Part shown: positions 11,588 to 18,369 of the stretch, in pieces
Layout: every line of letters starts with the position of its first letter
Position numbering within the stretch: position 1 is the stretch's first letter
Source: Halieaceae bacterium
GTDB taxonomy: Bacteria > Pseudomonadota > Gammaproteobacteria > Pseudomonadales > Halieaceae
Reading direction: 5' to 3'
NCBI GenBank assembly: GCA_028277365.1
Contig: JANQGK010000370.1
Location: 1-33,466 of the forward strand
Length of the DNA: 33,466 nt
Program-made: the position numbers and the translations under genes
Notes under the pieces: model-generated
What the model was told of the DNA's origin: nothing
The model's database searches: none
What the model saw: only the letters and a program-made list of their open reading frames with translations

Positions 11588-12472
11588 CTAGCTGACCGTG
11601 GCGGTGGTGAAGTTGGCCCAGTACCAGGCCATGATGTCATCGCCCCACACCAGGGCAATCCAGCCGGCAATGGCCAGGTAGGGGCCGAAAGGAATGGGCA
11701 CATCTTTGCCGCGCTTCTGCAGCAGCATCACCACAATGCCGAGGACTGCGCCGACGAAAGAGGACAGCAGGATGATCATCGGCAGCGCCTGCCAGCCCAG
11801 CCAGGCGCCCAACGCTGCCAGCAGCTTGAAGTCGCCGTAGCCCATGCCCTCCTTGCCGGTGAAGATCTTGAACAGCCAGAACACGCTCCACAGCACGCCG
11901 TAGCCCGCCATGGCGCCGATCACCGCGTCGCTAAGCGGTGCAAACAGGCCGAACAGGTTGACCAGCAGGCCCAGCCACAGCAATGGCAGAGTGATGGCGT
12001 CGGGCAGCAGCATGGTGTCGATATCGATCATGGTCAAAGCCAGCAGGGCCCAGGTGAACAGCAGTGCCGCGACCAGCGCTGCACTCAGGCCGCCGAACTG
12101 CAGGCTCAACAGCACCGTCAGCGCGCCACAGCTAGCCTCGATGATGGGATAGCGAATGGAAATGCCCGCCTGGCAGTTGCTGCAGCGGCCGCGCAGCAGC
12201 AGGTAGCTGAGTACCGGGATGTTCTCCCAGGGCTTGATGGCGTGGCCGCAGTGGGGGCAGCGTGAGCCCGGCGTCGCCAGGTTGAAGGGCTCCAGCTCCG
12301 GCTGTTCGCCACCTTCCAGCAGGGCAGAGCAATAGGCGTGTTCCTCGCGCTCAATCATCGCCGGGATGCGGTAGATCACGACATTCAGGAAGCTGCCAAC
12401 GGTCAGGCCAAGCAACAGCAGGAACGTGTTCAACAGCAGCGGCTGCTGATTCAGCGCGGCGACGAGATCCAT
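11588..12472 (-). CDS. pilD: prepilin peptidase / N-methyltransferase PilD
   Basis: Bifunctional inner-membrane aspartyl protease that removes the short leader of type IV prepilins (and type II secretion pseudopilins) and methylates the new N-terminal residue. The 294-residue protein shows the N-terminal GSFLNVVIYRIP motif, a cytoplasmic zinc-binding loop with two CXXC pairs (C72/C75 in CPHC and C97/C100 in CSNC), and the two catalytic aspartates D150 (in MIDIDTMLLPD) and D214 (in GMGYGDFKLL). About eight membrane segments are present. It is followed by coaE and preceded by pilC by 23 bases. Its substrate PilA is encoded nearby. Confidence 0.97.
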   Translation of the reverse strand: MDLVAALNQQPLLLNTFLLLLGLTVGSFLNVVIYRIPAMIEREEHAYCSALLEGGEQPELEPFNLATPGSRCPHCGHAIKPWENIPVLSYLLLRGRCSNCQAGISIRYPIIEASCGALTVLLSLQFGGLSAALVAALLFTWALLALTMIDIDTMLLPDAITLPLLWLGLLVNLFGLFAPLSDAVIGAMAGYGVLWSVFWLFKIFTGKEGMGYGDFKLLAALGAWLGWQALPMIILLSSFVGAVLGIVVMLLQKRGKDVPIPFGPYLAIAGWIALVWGDDIMAWYWANFTTATVS

Positions 12473-12495
12473 GAAGATTTGGCTTAAGTGGGTGT

Positions 12496-13716
12496 TTAGA
12501 TAACCGAACCCAGCATGAAGATGGGCAGGTACATGGCGATCATCAGGCCACCCACCAGCACACCCAGCACTGACATGATCAGCGGCTCCATCAGCGAGCT
12601 GAGGCTGTCCACGGCGTTATCTACGGCGTCCTCGTAATAGCTGGCGACCTTTTCCAGCATTTCATCGAGGGCACCGGATTCCTCACCGATGGACACCATC
12701 TGCAGCAACATCAAAGGGAACATGCCGGTTTGGCCGATCGAGCTGTAGAGTGTCGAACCGGTGGTCACGTCGTCTTTGATTTGGCGAATCGCCTTGGCGT
12801 AGGGGATGCTGCCGGCGGCGCCTACCACCGATTCCAGGGCGTCCACCAGTGGCACACCCGCGGCGAAGGTGGTCGCCAGAGTTCGGGAGAAGCGCGCCAC
12901 CACCGAGTTGTAGACGATGTCGCCGACGATGGGCATCTTCAGCATCAGTTTGTCCTGGGCCTCCCGGAACGCGAAGGAGCGTTTGTGTATCTCCTTGTAC
13001 GCCGCCCCCGTGATAATGATCACCACCAGGATGATGAACCACCATTCCTGTGTGAAATTGGAAATGTTCAACACGAACAGCGTAAATGCAGGCAGCTCTG
13101 AACCGAAAGATGAGAAGGTCTCGGCGAACTGCGGTACCACCTTGATCAGCAGCAGCGCGGTCACTACCAGGGCGACCACTACCACCGCGATTGGATAGGT
13201 CAGGGCCTTCTTGATCTTGGCCTTCAAGGCCTCGGACTTTTCCTTGTAGACGGCTACCCGGTCGAGCATGGTTTCCAGAGTACCGGAGGCCTCACCGGAG
13301 GCCACCAGGCTCACAAACAGTTCGTCGAAGTACTGCGGGTATTTCTCCAATGCGACGGAGAGGCCGGTACCCGAAGCAACGTCTGATTTGATGCTGGCTA
13401 CCACCTCGCGCATGCTCGGGTTTTCCAGGCCCTCGCCGACAATATCGAAGCTCTGTACCAGTGGCACGCCGGCTTTCATCATGGTGGCGAGCTGGCGGGT
13501 GAAGATCGCGATGTCCATCGGCTTGATCTTCTTGCCGCCGCTGCCGAACAGGGGCTTTGGCTTTTTCTTGACGGATTTTGGCTTGATCCCCTGGCGGCGC
13601 AGCTGCGCCTTGGCCATGGCCAGGCTGACGGATTCAATTTCACCCTTGGTAGTACGCCCCTGCTTGTCGGTGCCCTGCCAGGTGAAGATTTGCCCTTTTG
13701 ATGCGCTGGTAGCCAT
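12496..13716 (-). CDS. pilC: type IV pilus inner-membrane platform protein PilC
   Basis: Polytopic GspF-family protein forming the inner-membrane platform on which the PilB ATPase acts during pilus assembly. Length of 406 residues is normal. Seen: an N-terminal segment FTWQGTDKQGRTTKGEIE typical of PilC, a lysine-rich stretch (KPKSVKKKPKP), then two T2SSF repeats: the first starts near IFTRQLATMMKAGVPLVQSF, the second near FSRTLATTFAAGVPLVDALE. Membrane segments sit at about residues 170-195, 220-240 and the C-terminal 25 residues (SVLGVLVGGLMIAMYLPIF). The ATG lies 51 bases after the pilB stop. Confidence 0.97.
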   Translation of the reverse strand: MATSASKGQIFTWQGTDKQGRTTKGEIESVSLAMAKAQLRRQGIKPKSVKKKPKPLFGSGGKKIKPMDIAIFTRQLATMMKAGVPLVQSFDIVGEGLENPSMREVVASIKSDVASGTGLSVALEKYPQYFDELFVSLVASGEASGTLETMLDRVAVYKEKSEALKAKIKKALTYPIAVVVVALVVTALLLIKVVPQFAETFSSFGSELPAFTLFVLNISNFTQEWWFIILVVIIITGAAYKEIHKRSFAFREAQDKLMLKMPIVGDIVYNSVVARFSRTLATTFAAGVPLVDALESVVGAAGSIPYAKAIRQIKDDVTTGSTLYSSIGQTGMFPLMLLQMVSIGEESGALDEMLEKVASYYEDAVDNAVDSLSSLMEPLIMSVLGVLVGGLMIAMYLPIFMLGSVI

Positions 13717-13754
13717 AAGCCTGATCCGTTGCCTGTCCTGTTACTCGCCCAAGA

Positions 13755-13770
13755 TAAGCGCTAACGCTTA
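13755..13770 (-). other. short inverted repeat over the pilB stop codon
   Basis: TAAGCG and CGCTTA flank CTAA, and the right arm contains the pilB stop codon. The 6-bp stem sits in the 51-base pilB-pilC gap. It could modestly affect pilC expression relative to pilB, but it is short and may be chance. Confidence 0.25.
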
Positions 13771-15489
13771 GTCCGTGGTGACCCGGTTGATTTCTTCGAG
13801 ACTGGTGTCGCCGAGCATGACCTTGCGCAGGCCTGACATGCGCAGGTCGTTGAAGCCCTCTTCGCGTGCTTTCTCCGCAATCTCGATGGAGTTGCCTTCT
13901 TCCATGATGATGCGAGCGATGGAAGGGGTTACGCGCACAACCTCGTAGACGCCTACCCGTCCCTTATAGCCACCCGAGCATTTGGAGCAGCCCACTGGTT
14001 TATAAATAGTTGCTTCTTTGATCATTTCATCGGTGAAGCCCGCATCCTTGAGGACGCTCTCCGGCAGGTCCGCCGGTTCCTTGCACTCCTTGCACAGCCG
14101 GCGCGCGAGGCGCTGGGCGATAATCAGGTTCACCGAGGTCGCCAGGTTAAACGGCGGCACACCCATGTTCAGCAGGCGGGTGATGGTTTCCGCGGCGCTG
14201 TTGGTGTGTAGGGTAGACATCACCATGTGACCGGTCTGGGCGGCTTTGATGGAGATCTCCGCAGTCTCCAGGTCACGAATCTCACCCACCATGATGATGT
14301 CGGGGTCCTGACGCAGGAAGGAGCGCAGGGCCTCGGCAAAGGTAAGCCCCACCTTGGGATTCACGTGACACTGGTTAATACCCTCGAGGTTGATTTCCAC
14401 CGGGTCTTCCGCGGTGGAGATGTTGCGCTCGGGGGTGTTGAGGATGTTGAGGCCGGTGTAAAGAGATACTGTTTTGCCGGAACCGGTCGGGCCGGTCACC
14501 AGGATCATACCCTGGGGCTGTTCCAGGGCCTGCATGTACAGATCCTTCTGGAAATCTTCGTAGCCCAGCATGTCGATGCCCATCTGGGCGCTGGAGGGGT
14601 CGAGGATCCGCAGTACGATTTTTTCGCCGAACAGCAGTGGCAGGGTGTTCACCCGGAAGTCGATGGCGCGGTTTTTGGACAGCTTCATTTTGATACGGCC
14701 GTCCTGTGGCACGCGGCGCTCGGAGATGTCCATCTGTGACATGACCTTCAGGCGAGCCGCGAGACGACCAGCAAGGTTGGCAGGTGGACGTACTACCTCA
14801 TGCAGGATGCCATCGGTGCGGAACCGCACCCGGTAAATTTTTTCATAGGGCTCGAAGTGGATGTCCGACGCCCCCGACTTGATGGCGTCAAGCAGCACCT
14901 TATTGACGAAGCGCACTACCGGCGTCTCGTCGATATTGCCGCCTTCATCGGCACCGCCGCTGCCCTCTTCGTCGACCGCCTCCACGTCCAGGTCTTCCAG
15001 CCCGGCATCGTCCAGGTCGCCGAGGTCGCCGCCGAGGGAGTCCTCCGCGTCCGCCCAGGTATTGATGGCCGCTGTCAGCGCTCCTTCTTCCACCAACACG
15101 GCATCGGTGTTGATGCCGGTGTGAAATTTGAGTTCATCTAGGCCCGAGAGGTTGGTGGGGTCTGAAACGGCAATGTAGAGCCGGTTACCGCGGCGGAACA
15201 GCGGCAGGGCATGGTGTTTTACGGCCAGGCCAGGGGATACCAGGTCCTTGGGAATGGACTCCAGATTGAATGCCGTAATATCAAACAGCGGCACCCCGAA
15301 CTCTTCCGATGCCATCTCGGCCAGCTGCTGGCCGCCGATGTAGTCGTTCTCTACCAGATAGGTCACGAAATGAGTCTTTTCCCGCGCCGCATCGGCCAGT
15401 GCGGATTGCGCATCGTCGGCTTCGAGGAGGCCGTCGGCTACCAGGCGACCTGCCAGGCCACTGAGCTGGGTTGGGGGCTTGTTTGTCAT
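13768..15489 (-). CDS. pilB: type IV pilus assembly ATPase PilB
   Basis: Cytoplasmic hexameric ATPase that powers pilus extension. The 573-residue protein has an N-terminal T2SSE_N (MshEN-like) domain to about residue 145, then an unusually acidic low-complexity linker at about 147-187 rich in D, E and G, then the ATPase core: Walker A GPTGSGKT at 333-340, Asp-box and Walker B region DPDIIMVGEIRDLETAE, and the His-box HMVMSTLHTNSA. A zinc-binding motif with CKEC and CSKC pairs follows, as in PilB and unlike PilT. The ATG at 15489 gives the usual N-terminus. It leads the pilB-pilC-pilD-coaE operon and is divergent from pilA. Confidence 0.97.
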   Translation of the reverse strand: MTNKPPTQLSGLAGRLVADGLLEADDAQSALADAAREKTHFVTYLVENDYIGGQQLAEMASEEFGVPLFDITAFNLESIPKDLVSPGLAVKHHALPLFRRGNRLYIAVSDPTNLSGLDELKFHTGINTDAVLVEEGALTAAINTWADAEDSLGGDLGDLDDAGLEDLDVEAVDEEGSGGADEGGNIDETPVVRFVNKVLLDAIKSGASDIHFEPYEKIYRVRFRTDGILHEVVRPPANLAGRLAARLKVMSQMDISERRVPQDGRIKMKLSKNRAIDFRVNTLPLLFGEKIVLRILDPSSAQMGIDMLGYEDFQKDLYMQALEQPQGMILVTGPTGSGKTVSLYTGLNILNTPERNISTAEDPVEINLEGINQCHVNPKVGLTFAEALRSFLRQDPDIIMVGEIRDLETAEISIKAAQTGHMVMSTLHTNSAAETITRLLNMGVPPFNLATSVNLIIAQRLARRLCKECKEPADLPESVLKDAGFTDEMIKEATIYKPVGCSKCSGGYKGRVGVYEVVRVTPSIARIIMEEGNSIEIAEKAREEGFNDLRMSGLRKVMLGDTSLEEINRVTTD

Positions 15490-15647
15490 GTCCGAATCTG
15501 GTGCTCGTAATGTCTTTTATCTTGCAGCGTTCTCTTTATCATAGCGCTTCCAGGATGCAGCTTTGCCAGGAGCGGCGCCTTTTGGAACGCGTGTTTTACG
15601 TCGCAGTACCTGATATTCGCTCGAGTATACCCCCCATAAATGCGGCC

Positions 15648-15746
15648 TGACAGTGCCCAATGGCCCGATTTTTGCGGTCTGTCACAGAGTCTCTCGCCCC
15701 GTCCGTGTGGTCTGTCAAAGACTGACAAGGATTGTCACTGTGTGAC
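15648..15746 (+). promoter_or_regulatory. cluster of TGTCA/TGACA repeats, candidate PilR-type enhancer
   Basis: TGACA at 15648 and 15723, TGTCA at 15680, 15713 and 15733, and a GTCAC-TGT-GTGAC dyad at 15734-15746 cluster in 99 bp. GGTCTGTCA occurs twice (15676-15684 and 15709-15717), exactly 33 bp apart, about three helical turns. The cluster is about 115-215 bp upstream of the sigma-54 promoter, a normal enhancer distance. Pseudomonas PilR sites contain C/G-TGTC words, which two or three of these match. The regulator gene is not in the window. Confidence 0.5.
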
Positions 15747-15860
15747 GTGTGAGGGCCAGGTTGGCGTGCAGGGGCAGAGGGTCATTAGTACTCGCTAGGC
15801 ATGTGATAACTGGTTGTTTTAATTCGCGAAAAGTTTGAGAATTGGTGAAGTGTAAAGAGT

Positions 15861-15875
15861 TGGCACAGGCCGTGC
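15861..15875 (+). promoter_or_regulatory. sigma-54 promoter of pilA
   Basis: TGGCAC-AGGCC-GTGC matches the -24/-12 consensus TGGCAC-N5-TTGC with one mismatch and exact GG-to-GC spacing. It predicts transcription starting near 15887, about 92 bases before the pilA ATG. pilA is RpoN- and PilR-dependent in Pseudomonas, so this is the expected promoter type. Confidence 0.8.
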
Positions 15876-15884
15876 TTAACAAGG

Positions 15885-15938
15885 GGTGTTGCTGGGATTT
15901 AAGCCTGGCGCGTCCGGACAGGCAACACCGGGCTTAAA
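15885..15938 (+). other. pilA leader with two interlocking inverted repeats
   Basis: GGTGTTGC (15885-15892) pairs with GCAACACC (15922-15929), and TTTAAGCC (15898-15905) pairs with GGCTTAAA (15931-15938). The order A-B-A'-B' means the two stems either form a pseudoknot or exclude each other. The second can extend to 11 bp with a G-U pair, but then competes for two bases of the first. With a start near 15887, the first stem would keep 6 bp in the RNA. Function is inferred: leader stability or a fold switch for a highly expressed message. Confidence 0.45.
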
Positions 15939-15978
15939 CTAAAAGTAAACGAAGACAGTCTTTTTCAGGAGACATAGA

Positions 15979-16440
15979 ATGAACAAGCAAGTCCAAAAGG
16001 GTTTTACCCTGATCGAACTGATGATCGTAATTGCGATCATCGGCATTCTGGCTGCCGTGGCCCTGCCCGCGTACCAGGACTACACCATCCGTGCCAAGAT
16101 GTCTGAGCCGATCGCTCTGCTGGGCGAAGGCAAGACCAACATCACGGAATACTTTATTGCCAATAACCTGCTGCCGCCGACTACTGCGGCTGCCGGTATC
16201 CGTACCCAGATTGGCACGCCGATCGTAAACTCTGTCGCTTACAACAATGCCGGCGTCATTACCGTTATCGTTAATGCCGGTGTGGGTGGTGACATCAACG
16301 ACGCCGCTAACTCTATCTCTCTGTCCCTGACCGGCACCGCCGGTGGCACGGTACAGTGGGTATGCCGCCCGGGCGACGTCTCTGGCCCGACCAGCGACAA
16401 CGTACCGCCGAAGTACCTGCCGGCTAACTGCCGCGCCTAA
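15979..16440 (+). CDS. pilA: type IV major pilin precursor PilA
   Basis: Pilus fibre subunit, inserted in the inner membrane and then assembled. The 153-residue precursor has an 8-residue basic leader MNKQVQKG, the PilD cleavage site, and mature start [20 protein letters not shown] with Glu at mature position 5. The globular domain ends in a disulfide loop between C129 (VCRPGD) and C151 (ANCRA), as in Pseudomonas-type pilins. After the last cysteine come only Arg-Ala, so there is no C-terminal serine such as TfpO/PilO enzymes glycosylate. A PPTTAAAG segment (residues 66-73) is a possible O-glycan site by composition. An AGGAGA ribosome site lies six bases before the ATG. Confidence 0.97.
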   Translation: MNKQVQKGFTLIELMIVIAIIGILAAVALPAYQDYTIRAKMSEPIALLGEGKTNITEYFIANNLLPPTTAAAGIRTQIGTPIVNSVAYNNAGVITVIVNAGVGGDINDAANSISLSLTGTAGGTVQWVCRPGDVSGPTSDNVPPKYLPANCRA

Positions 16441-16457
16441 ACACTGGTTCAGTGGGA

Positions 16458-16484
16458 AACCCGGGCTCTGCCCGGGTTTTTTTT
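16458..16484 (+). terminator. intrinsic terminator of pilA
   Basis: AACCCGGGC and GCCCGGGTT flank TCT and run into eight consecutive T residues: a textbook rho-independent terminator 17 bases after the pilA stop. The next gene's ATG is only four bases after the T run. Confidence 0.93.
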
Positions 16485-16488
16485 GTTC

Positions 16489-18369
16489 ATGACGAAAAGG
16501 GTCTGGCTGCTGGCTGCGGGCGTACTGTGTGTAGTTCTGTACCTTCCCGGCCTGTTTGGACCGTTTACCTTCGATTCGGTGACATCACTGGTGCGCAATC
16601 AGGCGCTGGATTTCGATCCCACCAGTGCCCAGGCCTGGCTTGTCGCCGTTCAAAGCTCTACCGCCGGCCCGCTCGGGCGCCCGCTGAGCATGCTCAGCTT
16701 CGCCGTCAGTCACGCCTTGTTTGGGCAGAGTGCGCTGGTAGAGAAAAGCATCAATCTTGCTATTCACCTGCTGACCGCCTACGCCTTGTACCGCTGGCTC
16801 GAGCTGCTGCTGTGCCGCGCTCCGGCCCTGCGTTGCGGTGAGCAGCGCGCCGGCAATTACGCTTTCTTTGCGGCGTTGATATGGCTGCTGAGCCCGATAC
16901 AGGTGTCCACCGTGCTCTACGCCGTACAGCGCATGGAACAGCTATCGGCGCTGTTCGTGGTGTTTGGCCTGTGGTTCTACACCCTTCGACGCTGCCAGTG
17001 GCTGGAACGCAGGGCGAGCGCCGAAGAGCTTTCTCACACCCTGCTGGGACTGCTGTTGCTGGCGCTGGCCGCACTGTATTCCAAAGAAGACGGCGTGCTC
17101 CTGTTTGGGTTGCTTGCGCTCGTGGAAGTGCTGCTCTTCCAGGGTCGCTATGCTGGCTGTGTCAAGCGCTGGGTCGTGTACGCTGGCGCCACAGCGCTGT
17201 TGTTGCCGGCCCTTGGGGTCCTCTTGCTGGCCATCACTGAACCCAACTGGCTGCTGGAGCGCTATGGTTGGCGACTGGAAACGCCGTCGCAACGTATGCT
17301 GACCCAGGCGCGCGTCCTCTGGCACTACGTCGGCTGGTTCTTCTGGCCCGATGTGAGGCACATGAGCCTGTTTCACGATGATATTCCACTGTCCCAAGGC
17401 TGGCTCCAGCCCTGGACCACGATACTTGCGGTGTTGGCCTGGGCCGCGGTTATCCTGGGGAGCCTCGCTGCCCTGAAGCGCAGCGTGCTGCCGGCATTCT
17501 GCGTGGGTTTCTTCCTGGTGAGCCACGGCCTTGAGTCAACGATCCTTCCGCTGGACCTGGTCTATGAGCACCGCAGTTACCTCGGGAACATTGGCCTCGC
17601 GCTGTTGCTGGTGGCAGCGGCGGGCCGCTACCTGCCGCAGCCCGCATGGCGACCTGCTGCGGCGCTTGTCGGTCTGCTGCTGTCGACCACACTTTTCTGG
17701 CGCAGTACCTTATGGGGTGATGAATTGAGGCTATACGAGGCGCAGCTACGCCATCACCCGACATCCGAGCGCACGGTGTACTACTATGCCAACATCAGGA
17801 TGCGCCTGGCTGACCAGGTGCATGACGAGTCGGTGTCTCGGGAACACGTGCTGGCAGCGCGACGCTACTTTCAGTACCTGCTCAGCCTCGATCCCCTGCA
17901 TTTCCCGGCGCTGGTGAGTCTTCTATATATCGATGGTCGTTGGTTTACCGGCATGCCGGATGAGGGCTGGTTTGAACAGCTGCTGCAGGCCGCTGAGCAG
18001 CGCCGCATGGAGCCCTCGGATGCCAACGCCATGGATCTGCTGGTGCGCTGCATCCTCGCTGAATACTGCCAGGTCCCGGAGTCACGCCTGCTTGAGCTCA
18101 TGTCGACCCTGGCCAGCCGCTATCCCGACGCTGCGCGCTATCCGCTTTTCCTGGCGCGCTACTACGGTGAGACCGGCAGAAACCTCGATCGAGCCATCGA
18201 CCTGAGTCAGCAGGCCGTCGAACTGAATCCGGTGGTCGCCTACTACCAGCTTGCGGGTTGGTACGTCGCCAGGGGTGAGCGCGGCCAGGCGGCGATGGCG
18301 CTCGGTGAAACCCTGCGCATCGACAATAGCATGCAGTCACTGCAGCGGGCCGCAGAAGGTTTGCAGTAG
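16489..18369 (+). CDS. multispanning GT-C/TMTC-like putative glycosyltransferase with C-terminal TPR-like domain (paralog 1)
   Basis: A 626-residue polytopic protein, function not proven. About ten membrane segments fill residues 1-410; the rest (about 425-626) is helical and TPR-like, probably periplasmic. GT-C features by eye: an acidic first-loop residue (D29 in FTFDSVTSL), GPLGRPLSM at 61-69, a STVLYAVQRMEQL segment at 140-152, SKED at 198-201 and EHRSYL at 360-365. These resemble bacterial TMTC/DUF1736-type enzymes that use lipid-linked sugars. The next gene is a clear paralog, but where it has DD this copy has D29-S30. The ATG follows the pilA terminator by four bases with no ribosome site, which is odd. 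An O-oligosaccharyltransferase role on pilin is the best guess; a polysaccharide enzyme is the alternative. Confidence 0.7.
   Translation: MTKRVWLLAAGVLCVVLYLPGLFGPFTFDSVTSLVRNQALDFDPTSAQAWLVAVQSSTAGPLGRPLSMLSFAVSHALFGQSALVEKSINLAIHLLTAYALYRWLELLLCRAPALRCGEQRAGNYAFFAALIWLLSPIQVSTVLYAVQRMEQLSALFVVFGLWFYTLRRCQWLERRASAEELSHTLLGLLLLALAALYSKEDGVLLFGLLALVEVLLFQGRYAGCVKRWVVYAGATALLLPALGVLLLAITEPNWLLERYGWRLETPSQRMLTQARVLWHYVGWFFWPDVRHMSLFHDDIPLSQGWLQPWTTILAVLAWAAVILGSLAALKRSVLPAFCVGFFLVSHGLESTILPLDLVYEHRSYLGNIGLALLLVAAAGRYLPQPAWRPAAALVGLLLSTTLFWRSTLWGDELRLYEAQLRHHPTSERTVYYYANIRMRLADQVHDESVSREHVLAARRYFQYLLSLDPLHFPALVSLLYIDGRWFTGMPDEGWFEQLLQAAEQRRMEPSDANAMDLLVRCILAEYCQVPESRLLELMSTLASRYPDAARYPLFLARYYGETGRNLDRAIDLSQQAVELNPVVAYYQLAGWYVARGERGQAAMALGETLRIDNSMQSLQRAAEGLQ

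Larger units (their letters stand above)
15490..15978. promoter_or_regulatory. divergent pilB/pilA control region
   Basis: This 489-bp gap separates the two divergent pilus genes. The pilB-side part (15490-15640) shows no promoter I can assign. The centre (15648-15746) holds repeated TGTCA/TGACA words, an AT-rich stretch follows at about 15811-15859, and a sigma-54 promoter and structured leader serve pilA. A short minus-strand open frame (15486-15728) crosses it but has no protein-like features and lacks a plausible ribosome site. No tRNA gene is present. Confidence 0.7.

Noticed and set aside
15486-15728. 80-codon minus-strand frame in the pilB/pilA gap
   Set aside because: It overlaps the pilB start and the repeat cluster, has no protein-like pattern, and a coding role would conflict with the regulatory sites.
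15490-15978. tRNA gene near pilA, as found in Pseudomonas
   Set aside because: No cloverleaf, TTC-loop or CCA-like end could be found here or after pilA.
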